Shown: positions 52,771-60,688 of the stretch, one piece after another
How positions within the stretch are numbered: the stretch's first letter is position 1
How the letters are laid out: each line of letters begins with the position of its first letter
Source of the DNA: an uncultured Paracoccaceae bacterium
Lineage (GTDB): Bacteria > Pseudomonadota > Alphaproteobacteria > Rhodobacterales > Rhodobacteraceae
Direction: 5' to 3'
DNA length: 64,000 nt
Assembly: GCA_947495795.1 (NCBI GenBank)
Contig: CANMAI010000001.1
Coordinates: 372,001-436,000 of the forward strand
Position numbers and translations under genes: made by a program
The notes under the pieces: generated by a model
What the model was told of the DNA's origin: nothing
Databases searched by the model: none
Seen by the model: only the letters and a program-made list of their open reading frames with translations

Positions 52771-53711
52771 GACTTCTGATCACCGTCGCGGTAGCGCTCT
52801 TCGCCACCCCAAGTATTGCACAGGATTGCAGAGACGGCGAACGCGCGTTCGAACATCATGTCGAGACGACATGCATCCCGGAGAGCCCAGAGCGCATCGC
52901 CAGCCTGCGCGGCGATCAGATCACCACGCCGCTCCTCGACATTGGCGCGCCCATTGCGCTCACCGTGATGAACCGGATGGAGAATGGCGATACCTATGTT
53001 CGTGGCGCCGCTGACATCTTCGGTCAGGAATTCATTGATGCATCCGGCGTCGCCTATTTCAGCGACCGCAATCCCGTTGATATCGAAGCGCTCGCAGCCG
53101 CCGAGCCGGACCTCATCATCGGACGCGTCTGGAACGAGGAGATCTACGACCAGCTCAGCCTGATCGCGCCAACCATCATCATCCCCTCCAATATGCCCTA
53201 TCTCGACCACCTCTCCTGGCTGGCCGACGCCGCGAACATGCAGGAGACCTTCGACGCCGAGCTTGCGCGGTACGGGCAGCGGATCGCCGAAGCGCGTGAG
53301 GTGATTGGCGACCCCGCCACGATCACGCTCTCCCGGTTCGATATCTGGGAAGACGGGCTTTGGTACTATCCCAACTGGGGCGCGATCGATCAGGTCATCG
53401 ATGATCTCGGCTTCAGCAAACCGGTGATCCAGGCTGAGGCGACAGAAGGCATGAACGGCGTCAGCGTCGAGCGTATCCAGGAATTTGACGGCGATGTCCT
53501 GATTGCCAGCAGCGCGCCACGTTTCGGGCAAACCATTCCCATGCTGACAGCGCAATGGGATGAGATCGCCCCGTTCTGGCGCAATCTCGACGGCGTCAAA
53601 TCCGGCAACCTCTTTTGGTACGAGCGCGACATCCTTGTCGGTTACACGTTCGAGTCGCTGGAGCGGTCGATCGAGTTCCTGACAGCGATTACGGCTGGAC
53701 GGGAGCTTTGA
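52767..53711 (+). CDS. Siderophore/iron-complex substrate-binding protein, second
   Basis: This 314-residue FecB-type receptor has a signal peptide (VAVALFATPSIAQ). The body has PERIASLRGDQITTPLLDIG, DIEALAAAEPDLIIGRVWNE and WEDGLWYYPNWGAIDQVIDD. The mature start QDCRDGERAFEHH and the early cysteine pair resemble the first binding protein, suggesting gene duplication or a shared type. Two receptors for one permease pair imply two ligands or different affinities. It is the last gene of the operon. Confidence 0.92.
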   Translation: MRLLITVAVALFATPSIAQDCRDGERAFEHHVETTCIPESPERIASLRGDQITTPLLDIGAPIALTVMNRMENGDTYVRGAADIFGQEFIDASGVAYFSDRNPVDIEALAAAEPDLIIGRVWNEEIYDQLSLIAPTIIIPSNMPYLDHLSWLADAANMQETFDAELARYGQRIAEAREVIGDPATITLSRFDIWEDGLWYYPNWGAIDQVIDDLGFSKPVIQAEATEGMNGVSVERIQEFDGDVLIASSAPRFGQTIPMLTAQWDEIAPFWRNLDGVKSGNLFWYERDILVGYTFESLERSIEFLTAITAGREL

Positions 53712-53730
53712 GGTCCTCAACCATCCTTGC

Positions 53731-53760
53731 CTCATGGTTTACGTGGAATTGGGTCCCATT
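53731..53760. repeat. Short sequence shared with the other flank of the siderophore operon
   Basis: CTCATGGTTTACGTGG and GGGTCCCATT occur here within 30 bases. Near-identical pieces (CTCATGGTTTGCGTGG and GGTCCCATT) occur in the same order and orientation at 46298-46357. The right copy looks like the left one with about 30 bases deleted. This may mark IS110-related tails on both sides of the operon. Confidence 0.4.
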
Positions 53761-54024
53761 ATCGTCACAGTCTGATCCGGCCGCTTCATCCAAAACTCTA
53801 CGTAGTTGATGGAGGAATTAATTCGCGGCAGGGAAGCGGTGATCGGCGACGTTTATTCGAACAAGCGCATGAACGATGCTCGATCTGCAGCTGAATGTGA
53901 ATTGCCGCCGTTGTTGGACGGCGGCTGCAAAGCAAACGACTTTGCTTGGATACGGACAGAACTGTTTCGGTCGCGCCAACGCCAGCCAGCAATTTTACAT
54001 CTTTCGGTGAGAATTTGCGGGCAA

Positions 54025-54084
54025 TCTGGGCATCGCCCGCCAGCGCCGAAAACCATTGTTCCGATGCACCAAAGGCCAGTAATG
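54025..54084 (+). pseudogene. Remnant of an integrase-core (rve) transposase C-terminus
   Basis: The plus strand encodes GHRPPAPKTIVPMHQRPVMH, a typical C-terminal tail of IS3/IS481-type transposases. DNA similarity to an inverted copy near 62945-63040 extends to about 54125 (ending TGGACCACTCAGGTGGGG). Everything upstream is decayed. Confidence 0.6.
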
Positions 54085-54107
54085 CACGAACAATCAACTT
54101 GGACCAC

Positions 54108-54245
54108 TCAGGTGGGGCTGATCAAATCGCCGGTTTGTCCCTTGCCCGATTTTAAGGCAGGGATTGGCGTTTCATCGATATAGATGCACAAGCTGTCGCC
54201 GAGTACGACCTCGACCAATTCGGTAAATACATCCATACAGGGCAT
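54108..54245 (-). pseudogene. IS66-type transposase (TnpC) remnant
   Basis: A 45-codon frame on the minus strand contains GDSLCIYIDETPIPALKSGK followed by GQTGD. This resembles the IDETP-PVLxPGxGxTKTG core around the first catalytic aspartate of IS66 TnpC. The rest of the element is missing. It directly abuts the rve remnant. Confidence 0.55.
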
Positions 54246-54400
54246 TCGCTGACTGGTTTGGATTGGTGGTTTGTTTGGGAGTCAAAATCGAATTCGCCGT
54301 TTCATCCGAGACAAACAACTCAAACAAATCTGGCCGTCGCCGTAGGTTGAATTGTTTTGACAGGCCAAGCCCATTCTAGAAAATGCGCTCTTGTACGAGC

Positions 54401-55993
54401 TTACAAATTCCAGTCTTCACCAATCCCCCTATCTTGCAAAATCTTTCTTACTTCCGCCGTATGACCATAGCGGCTGAGCGATACTGCTGCGCGGCGTGTT
54501 TGCATCCAATCTTCGATTTCAGTGTTTAATTGCAGGTACTCGCGATATGCCTGCAAAAGTTGCAATGATACGCCATCCTGCCAGCGAGGATCCGCGTTAC
54601 GAAGGATGCTAAATCCGGGGCCCATGCCATCCGCTGTCGGAGAAATAACGCGCGCAATGATCGGGCTCGGGTCTTGTCCAAAACGACCGGCCGCCCACAA
54701 GAGCCAATCGTTTTTGAAATCACTCTCTTCGAGCAATGCAAGATAGCAGTCGAAATAGGGCGCTAGTTCGTCGGGTTGATTGCTTCGCACAAAAGTCTCG
54801 ACGACATAGTGCGATACTTGTCTTGTCATCCCATCACCATTTTTGAGCCTTTCAAAGACCCAAGGCAAAATCCGGATACGTAGTTCTTTATCTTTGCCCA
54901 ACACAGCGGGGATACCGCTGTGAGATTGGAATCTGTGTTCTTTGATGATCCGCTCCATCAATCTCCGATGACTTTCCGGAAGTTCATCAAATAACTGGAC
55001 TTGATCGACGTAGTTCCGGATCAGCTTGCCATCGGAAAGCGAAAATGGCGCGGGGTCGGTGCGGTCCAGTATCCGGTTGATCAGAGATACATCGGCAGAT
55101 GAAGGTGGAGGGGATTGTTGAGGGCCATGGTCAATGGTCTGCTCGGACGGTAAATCCCAGCCCATGTTCTGCAGAACCAAAGAATGATTGATTTCTGAAG
55201 CGTTGTACGTTGTCCTTTTCAAATCATAACCATCAGTGTTTTTGGCGCTGAAAATGTTAGGCTGGAAGACTGTTGGCCTATCCACGAGTTGATACGCTAC
55301 TTCAGTTACCTGATAGATCGCGCTGTATCCGCCGCCCTCATACCTCAGCACTTCATAACGCTGGGAAACGCCAGGTACTACCAACTCGTAAGGTGAGAAC
55401 TGCTCGAATACATCCTTGAGTGTAACGCGGGTCTGGCTGACAATGAGATCGGCTGGTGTCTTATCATTCTCTAACGAGGTCAGTTCGCCTGTTTCCTGGT
55501 TCACGCCGAATGTATAGATGAGTTGGCTCTTCTTTGGACCGTCATAAACTACCCGAACCCATTCTGCATGTCCGCCCTTCAGCAGCGCACGACATGTCAT
55601 TTCACAGACCTGATGAGATATGTCGGTCGCAAATTTCAGTTCAAACCGGCGGACGCCAGCTGGTTGCGCCGGTACTGGCAAATCTTCCGAAGCAACATGG
55701 GCCATGATCCGAGGCAATTCCCGCTTTCCGATCATGGCCGGCACGGTCAGGAATCCAATGTAGCAAATGACCCCCAAACCAAATGCGATGGGACGAAGGC
55801 CACCTCCAGACACAACGGATGGAAAGAAAATGATCAGCGGAACGATTGCATTGACCGGTATTAAGGCAAACACCAAGCCAATTCCGAAAGTTGCATAGGT
55901 GACACCTATCACCACGCCATTGGTTGAAAAAAGTACAACAAGCCCTGCGACAGACAAGACAACCAGTACATAAGATATGATGAAAAAGGTCAT
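54401..55993 (-). CDS. Large membrane-anchored protein of unknown function (530 residues)
   Basis: Three hydrophobic helices occupy about residues 2-90 (FFIISYVLVVLSVAGLVVLF, VIGVTYATFGIGLVFALIP, PIAFGLGVICYIGFLTVPAM). A large soluble part follows. Residues of about 110-290 are mixed alpha/beta with QVCEMTCRALLKGG. From about 300 a helical, HEAT-like region runs to the end (HRRLMERIIKEHRFQSHSGI, PWVFERLKNGDGMTRQ, WMQTRRAAVSLSRYGHTAEV). I recognise no family. The GC content appears lower than in the core genome, and the gene lies among IS remnants, which suggests horizontal origin. It is isolated, with no obvious operon partner. Confidence 0.75.
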   Translation of the reverse strand: MTFFIISYVLVVLSVAGLVVLFSTNGVVIGVTYATFGIGLVFALIPVNAIVPLIIFFPSVVSGGGLRPIAFGLGVICYIGFLTVPAMIGKRELPRIMAHVASEDLPVPAQPAGVRRFELKFATDISHQVCEMTCRALLKGGHAEWVRVVYDGPKKSQLIYTFGVNQETGELTSLENDKTPADLIVSQTRVTLKDVFEQFSPYELVVPGVSQRYEVLRYEGGGYSAIYQVTEVAYQLVDRPTVFQPNIFSAKNTDGYDLKRTTYNASEINHSLVLQNMGWDLPSEQTIDHGPQQSPPPSSADVSLINRILDRTDPAPFSLSDGKLIRNYVDQVQLFDELPESHRRLMERIIKEHRFQSHSGIPAVLGKDKELRIRILPWVFERLKNGDGMTRQVSHYVVETFVRSNQPDELAPYFDCYLALLEESDFKNDWLLWAAGRFGQDPSPIIARVISPTADGMGPGFSILRNADPRWQDGVSLQLLQAYREYLQLNTEIEDWMQTRRAAVSLSRYGHTAEVRKILQDRGIGEDWNL

Positions 55994-56119
55994 TGATACT
56001 ACACATGCATATTTCGAGGCAGAATACTCGAAAACACTCCGGAAATATGGCTACAATTTGTACAGTCGCAAATCACTGAGGTGGACCTGTCACGGTCTTG
56101 TGCCGCCCCAAGTGCCCGT

Positions 56120-56323
56120 TTAGGCCACCTCTCGTTCGAAGGCGACCGGACTTTTCCAACCCAGTGCTGAGTGGCGTCGACGCGGATTGTAGAAGTCGTT
56201 GATGCATTCAAAGATCGCCATCTCAGCTTGTCGCCTCATTTCCCATGACCGTCGCCAGATCAGCTCTGCTTTTATCGTCTTGAAGAACGTCTCAGCGGCT
56301 GCATCATCACAACCGTTTGGCAC
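56120..56323 (-). pseudogene. IS3-family OrfB C-terminal remnant
   Basis: The minus strand ends a DDE integrase: DDAAAETFFKTIKAELIWRR (catalytic glutamate in AETFF), then NDFYNPRRRHSALGWKSPVA and FEREVA with a proper stop. Only about 65 residues remain. It belongs to a different IS3 subgroup from the intact element at 13-14 kb. Confidence 0.85.
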
Positions 56324-56472
56324 CGTTGGTCTATCTCGAAACCGCTATCGCTGCGCTTTTGGGCTGGACGCTCTTTGGAGATTTGCCCTCCGCATTGGCT
56401 TGGTGCGGGAGCACTGATCGCGCTGGTGCGCGCATCTGCACAGCTTTCGGATGTGAACCAACGATCTTTTTG
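56314..56472 (+). pseudogene. Remnant of a DMT (EamA) transporter C-terminus
   Basis: The plus strand reads PLVYLETAIAALLGWTLFGD followed by LPSALAW, the last EamA helix pair. After a frameshift near 56405 it continues GALIALVRASAQLSDVNQRS to a stop at about 56472. The upstream part was cut off by the IS3 remnant. Confidence 0.65.
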
Positions 56473-56643
56473 AGACGGCGTTTCAGTCATTCGCCGCAAA
56501 CTTTCAAATAAGCGGGTTGGGTTTGAGACCGTATTGCATGATGCTGCGCAATGGATGAATGGCCGCTCTGAACGTGTTTTGGTTGCTTCTACAACAAAAT
56601 GGCACAGTAATGTGCGGTGCAGACACGATTGAAGTGATGAGGA
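56473..56643. other. Intergenic region, nothing recognised
   Basis: Short stretch between the transporter remnant and the convergent end of the DUF1963 gene. No convincing gene or signal. Confidence 0.3.
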
Positions 56644-58215
56644 TCAGCCGCTTGAGATCCAGAACTGCGTTTTGCCAAAATCAAGCGCAGCCAGATCGTT
56701 GGGGTCGATCCAGAATTCAACCAATCCCATGTCACCCCACGTCACACCTAGCGTGTTATCACTGTCGACTTGCAGGAGTTTGAAGCCGGTGCCTGGCGTC
56801 GGATTGGGGTTCGCAAATTTTGGACCACCAATCATGGTGTCGTTAGAGCTTTCCGCTATGCGGTACGGCATGAACCCACGCAGGAGGTCTTTGGGAAGTG
56901 CTGCGAGAAGGTCGGGATCGACATCGGCTTGCGTCTTTATCGTTCGCAAAGCCGAATGAAGGCTGGTGCGCAGCCCTATCAAATCGTCACCGCTGTCGCG
57001 CGCTGCCTGCGCGCTTTCATAGCCCGCATTCTTGAATATGCAGTCATCAAATCGGGCCTGATGCTCTGGCGATAGTTTCGTCATCGGTGGAGCGGTCTGA
57101 AGGTCTGCCAGGAGTTGCTCTGCCTGTTCGATGTTTTCGGTACGCTTCTCAAAATTCCTAAGCTTGACCAGTCTGGTGATCGGCTGTGTGAGCTTGGTTG
57201 CGACCAAGTTGGTCCAAGGAAAGTGTCCGCCAAAAACATCCGGACAGTAATTCGGGCCGTCATGTGCAGGAGGGACCAGTTTTGTGATACCGGAAGATTG
57301 AACGGTCTGCGCGAAAGTGTCCTGTTTGTGTGTCTGACTGTAGTCGAACGCCTTTCTCATGATGTTTACCCCGCGGTCTTTGGGCAGCTCATTTTCCTGC
57401 CAGAGGCACGGATGCACGACGCAGGCCATGTTACTTTGCGGCAGGATTGCAGTGTTTTGATGTCCCTGCTTGTTTGCCTGACGTCGAACGTGTTCGGCTA
57501 TCGCAGGCAAGTCACTGGTTTGTCTTACACGCTGCCACCCGGGATCACATTCAGAGTGATATAGAACGCGCTGCTCGGCAGTATCACCATCGCTATCGTC
57601 TGTCAGATCGACAAAAAACCACAATGTGCCCGTGCGCGGCAGCATGGTGGTGTCTGGTGTTGTGGGGACCTCGGCCAGATTGATTTGTGCTAGAAAATGC
57701 AGTGGGAGTCCCGTTTCCCGATGTTTGGGCCAAGTGATATCTGGTGCCAGTTGTGGTAAACCGCCAATTTGGGTGAATGACCCCTGTCCACCCCATTCGC
57801 GGATCAGATAGACAACCGGGTCGCTATGAGCATCAAAGTAAGCAGCGATTTCATCTTCCGTGTAGACGCGATCTTTGTCTTTTTCGACGGCCGCTTGCCA
57901 CTCGCGTTCGGATTTTTCAACGATGTGCTGTAGCTTATCGCTTTTTCGCAATTTAGGGGTCTTTGTTGCCTCATGCGCAACCTTTTCAACATAGTGCAAA
58001 AAGTGGCCATGCCCGGGTAGCTTATTGTCGAGCATGAAGAGCGCAAATTTTGCGAGTGCTTTGATCCGCCAACGGTTAATACGCCGCCGAAACAACAGGA
58101 TTGCGGAGCCAATCAGGAGAACCAGATAATCGGAAACGCCAAGGAAAATGGCGAGAAGTGCAAAACATACAACAAAGGCGAGGGCAATTACATTGGACAA
58201 GACCTTGCTTCTCAT
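56644..58215 (-). CDS. Membrane-anchored DUF1963 (YwqG-like) protein
   Basis: This 523-residue protein has two N-terminal helices (about residues 8-42, VIALAFVVCFALLAIFLGVS and YLVLLIGSAILLF). A charged linker leads into a YwqG/DUF1963 domain from about residue 145 to the end: TQIGGLPQLAPDITWPKHRE, PLHFLAQINLAEVP, LWFFVDLTDDSD, and the C-terminal FKLLQVDSDNTLGVTWGDMG, DLAALDFGKTQFWIS. A disordered or helical insertion interrupts the domain (about 250-430). DUF1963 function is not established; some members are linked to polymorphic-toxin immunity. A membrane anchor on this domain is unusual. It is isolated among IS debris. Confidence 0.8.
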   Translation of the reverse strand: MRSKVLSNVIALAFVVCFALLAIFLGVSDYLVLLIGSAILLFRRRINRWRIKALAKFALFMLDNKLPGHGHFLHYVEKVAHEATKTPKLRKSDKLQHIVEKSEREWQAAVEKDKDRVYTEDEIAAYFDAHSDPVVYLIREWGGQGSFTQIGGLPQLAPDITWPKHRETGLPLHFLAQINLAEVPTTPDTTMLPRTGTLWFFVDLTDDSDGDTAEQRVLYHSECDPGWQRVRQTSDLPAIAEHVRRQANKQGHQNTAILPQSNMACVVHPCLWQENELPKDRGVNIMRKAFDYSQTHKQDTFAQTVQSSGITKLVPPAHDGPNYCPDVFGGHFPWTNLVATKLTQPITRLVKLRNFEKRTENIEQAEQLLADLQTAPPMTKLSPEHQARFDDCIFKNAGYESAQAARDSGDDLIGLRTSLHSALRTIKTQADVDPDLLAALPKDLLRGFMPYRIAESSNDTMIGGPKFANPNPTPGTGFKLLQVDSDNTLGVTWGDMGLVEFWIDPNDLAALDFGKTQFWISSG

Positions 58216-58577
58216 AGGCGTAAAAAAACAGCCCTCTGACTTCTTGGCAAGTCTATCGCGATGGGTTTTGCATGAAGGCGCTTACTTCCAGAGAGGATCA
58301 AGGGCCCAGCATTCGAACGACCATCAGCAAACGGTGGTGTTTCCCAAACCGGCAGTTCGTGACCAGCGCTACGAAGGTGCTGCATGAGCCCATAGCAGAA
58401 GGGCTGAATTCGTGCTGCGCGTGCTCGTGGCACAGACAATGCCGCTGGTGCGTGATTTTCGGCGCTGCCTTGCAGCAGAGAAACCGGTCGTTCATGCAGG
58501 ACACAGCGAGACCAATCCGGAAAACTTACAGGTTGCGGAAAATAGTATGCTTTCTTTGCGGTTGCACCAATGTCGCT
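58216..58577. other. Intergenic stretch with no recognisable gene
   Basis: About 360 bases between the DUF1963 gene and the marR-type gene. Short frames on both strands lack ribosome sites and family resemblance. It could be decayed coding DNA; no regulatory signal seen. Confidence 0.35.
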
Positions 58578-59018
58578 TCAGGAATTCTCACCTTCTTTGA
58601 TCCTTCCAATGATCCGGCGCATGTAGTCCAGAAACGCTTGCGTCTCATCTTCGGAGAGGTCAGCCAGCACTTCCTCGTTGATTTGCATTGCTGTCTGATA
58701 AGCGGAGTCCCGGATTGAACGTCCTTGATCTGTAAGGTGGATCGTCCGCGCCCGTGCATCTGCAGGGTGTTCTTTACGGATAATCAGCCCGTCCCGTTCC
58801 ATCCTGGTCAGCGTATTTGCGAGTGTGGCCTGCTCAATATCGAGCATGGCCAGAAGCTCTTTTTGAGTGAGGCCGTCTTTCTCCCAAAGAGCCAATAGTG
58901 CCGGAAACTGCCCAGGGACGATTCCAAGTGGTGCGATGCGCTTGCGAAGCACCTCGACAAGCAGGCGGGCCATGTTGTTCACGAGGTATCCCGCGGAGTT
59001 CATGCGATCAAATTCCAT
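58578..59018 (-). CDS. MarR-family transcriptional regulator
   Basis: This 146-residue winged-helix repressor is of typical MarR length. The recognition region is GLTQKELLAMLDIEQATLANTLTRMERDGLI (about residues 48-78), with the wing RKEHPADARARTIHLTDQG. There are no cysteines, so ligand or phenolic-type sensing is more likely than thiol oxidation. It is divergent from the redox operon at 59.1-61.8 kb and separated from it by a long imperfect palindrome, so it probably represses that operon and itself. Confidence 0.92.
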   Translation of the reverse strand: MEFDRMNSAGYLVNNMARLLVEVLRKRIAPLGIVPGQFPALLALWEKDGLTQKELLAMLDIEQATLANTLTRMERDGLIIRKEHPADARARTIHLTDQGRSIRDSAYQTAMQINEEVLADLSEDETQAFLDYMRRIIGRIKEGENS

Positions 59019-59033
59019 GGTTCCAACTTAGCA

Positions 59034-59075
59034 TTGCATAGCTAACTATGTAATAGTATATAGCTTGCTATGCAA
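59034..59075. promoter_or_regulatory. Long imperfect palindrome, candidate MarR operator
   Basis: TTGCATAGC (59034-59042) and GCTATGCAA (59067-59075) are perfect inverted arms. CTAT and ATAG elements continue the symmetry inward. The palindrome fills the gap between the marR-type gene and the EF-hand gene and would overlap both promoters. Confidence 0.65.
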
Positions 59076-59099
59076 AGCGAATCAAAGAGGAATACTGAG

Positions 59100-59585
59100 A
59101 TGAGAACGCTGACAGCAATTTGCGCGCTACTTCTGGCTCTCCCGGCCTCTGGACTGGCTCAGTCAGGCGAATCGACACCCGGCCGCGAACTGGCGGAACT
59201 GGTCTACGGCTCGATTGAGGACTCTCCAAATGGTGCCGCCGATATGGGTGAGTTCGTTGATTTTGGCCAAGAAATCTTCGTGTCTATGGACTCCGATGAA
59301 AGCGGATCAATCAGTCTGGGCGAGTTCACGGAATGGGATTTCGGTTTCAACTTCATCGCCGAGGATGCGGGCCAGGCGCGTGCTTACGAAACCGCGCAGA
59401 AAATCCTCTTTGCTATCTGGGATCATGACGCAGACGGTGAGATTGCCCGGCGCGAATATCAAAAATCGATGGTTTGGGATTTCCGCCGCGCCGACACGGA
59501 TGACAATGCGTTGCTGACGCGCGACGAGTTCCTGAGCGGCTATGTGGTCAACCTTGCCTATCGCGCAGCAATCACCGGCCTGTAA
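59100..59585 (+). CDS. Exported EF-hand calcium-binding protein
   Basis: This 161-residue protein starts at the ATG at 59100 (GAGG site). The signal peptide is residues 1-20 (ICALLLALPASGLAQ). Three EF-hand loops are visible: DSDESGSISLGEF, DHDADGEIARREY and DTDDNALLTRDEF; the last lacks the central glycine and may bind weakly. It is the first gene of a MarR-controlled operon whose other members are redox membrane proteins, so it may be a periplasmic calcium-dependent partner. Confidence 0.85.
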   Translation: MRTLTAICALLLALPASGLAQSGESTPGRELAELVYGSIEDSPNGAADMGEFVDFGQEIFVSMDSDESGSISLGEFTEWDFGFNFIAEDAGQARAYETAQKILFAIWDHDADGEIARREYQKSMVWDFRRADTDDNALLTRDEFLSGYVVNLAYRAAITGL

Positions 59586-59617
59586 GCCCTGTTAGTCGGA
59601 ACGAGGAGGCAGGTCTC

Positions 59618-60169
59618 ATGAAAAGCACCCCAACCCAGTATGGATCGGTTGCCGTTACCATACACTGGCTGAGCGCAGTCTTCATTCTTGCGATGCTCGG
59701 GTCCGGCTTCAGGGCCGCATCGATGACGGAGAGCACAGCTAAAGAAGCGATCCTGATTTTTCATGCCCCATTGGGCACCATCATCTTGGTCCTGACGCTG
59801 CTGCGCCTGTTCTGGTGGTGGCGCGTCGATCAAAAGCCACGTCCGGTGGATGGCGGCCCTGCTTGGCAGACGTTCACTGCGAAAGCTATCCATGTCCTGT
59901 TCTACATTGCCATCCTTGGAATGGTAGCAAGCGGTATCGGCATGCTGGCACTTTCGGGTGCGGGAGGCGTGTTGTTCGGCGCAAACGCAGAGCCTTTGCC
60001 GGACTTTACTGAGTTCCTGCCACGCGTGCCACATGGTGTGGGTGCGAGACTCATGCTGGTGCTCTTCGCGCTCCATGCGAGCGCTGCACTCTACCACCAT
60101 TTCATCAAACGGGACGGGCTGATCCGGCGGATGTGGTTCGGCTCAAAAGGCAAGGGAGCCGGATCATGA
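59618..60169 (+). CDS. Cytochrome b561 family protein
   Basis: This 183-residue inner-membrane di-haem b protein of the prokaryotic b561 type has four helices. Candidate haem ligands are His in TIHWLSAVFILAML, FHAPLGTIILVLTL, AIHVLFYIAILGM and LFALHASAALYHHF. Such proteins pass electrons from quinol to periplasmic acceptors or to superoxide. Its stop overlaps the next start by four bases. Confidence 0.92.
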   Translation: MKSTPTQYGSVAVTIHWLSAVFILAMLGSGFRAASMTESTAKEAILIFHAPLGTIILVLTLLRLFWWWRVDQKPRPVDGGPAWQTFTAKAIHVLFYIAILGMVASGIGMLALSGAGGVLFGANAEPLPDFTEFLPRVPHGVGARLMLVLFALHASAALYHHFIKRDGLIRRMWFGSKGKGAGS

Positions 60170-60612
60170 TCAAAACAACATTCAACATACTCGCCATCTG
60201 TGGAGCGGCAGGATTTGCTGGCGTCATGCTCAGTATCGGCGTGACGCTGGGTGGATACTGGCGCAGCCTTCCGACCCAGGCATTCTTGGACTGGTTCGCG
60301 GCCAACAATCAGTTCGTCTCTCGATCCATCCCTCTGATCTTTATGCCGACCTTGATCGGTCTCATTGGATCGGTCTGGTTGTCCTGGGGCAGCCCGGACT
60401 TGAAATATTGGCTGCTGAGCACGCTATGCATCGTGGTTGTCGCGATCCTGACCTTCGCTTTCTTTGTCCCCACCAACACAGCATTTGCGAGCGGGACCAT
60501 GGACGAAGTGACAGGGGCGGCCAAACTGAACCAATGGCTGACGATCCACTACTTCCGCATCGGGTTTGGCATGGCGGCTGCGGTCTTCGGCTGCATCGCG
60601 ATCAAGACCTGA
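60166..60612 (+). CDS. DUF1772-like membrane protein
   Basis: This 148-residue protein has four predicted helices (LAICGAAGFAGVMLSIGV, IPLIFMPTLIGLIGSVWLSW, LLSTLCIVVVAILTFAFFVP, RIGFGMAAAVFGCIAI). GGYWRSLPTQAFLDWFAANN and a conserved THY-like IHYFRIGF near the C-terminus fit the DUF1772/anthrone-oxygenase-like family. The ATG at 60166 overlaps the cytochrome stop (ATGA), so the two proteins are probably made together. Function unknown. Confidence 0.78.
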   Translation: MIKTTFNILAICGAAGFAGVMLSIGVTLGGYWRSLPTQAFLDWFAANNQFVSRSIPLIFMPTLIGLIGSVWLSWGSPDLKYWLLSTLCIVVVAILTFAFFVPTNTAFASGTMDEVTGAAKLNQWLTIHYFRIGFGMAAAVFGCIAIKT

Positions 60613-60652
60613 CGCACCAGCCACCTACCACTCAAAGGAGGCAAAACCCGAA

Positions 60653-60688
60653 ATGGGAGTTGCCAAGCAGAAGAGGACCAACCCATGA
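60653..60688 (+). CDS. Possible 11-residue coupling ORF before the flavin reductase gene
   Basis: AAAGGAGG stands 11 bases before an ATG that opens MGVAKQKRTNP and stops in an ATGA overlap with the reductase start. The strong ribosome site is too far (about 43 bases) to serve the reductase directly, so this mini-ORF may couple its translation. Low certainty. Confidence 0.3.
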   Translation: MGVAKQKRTNP

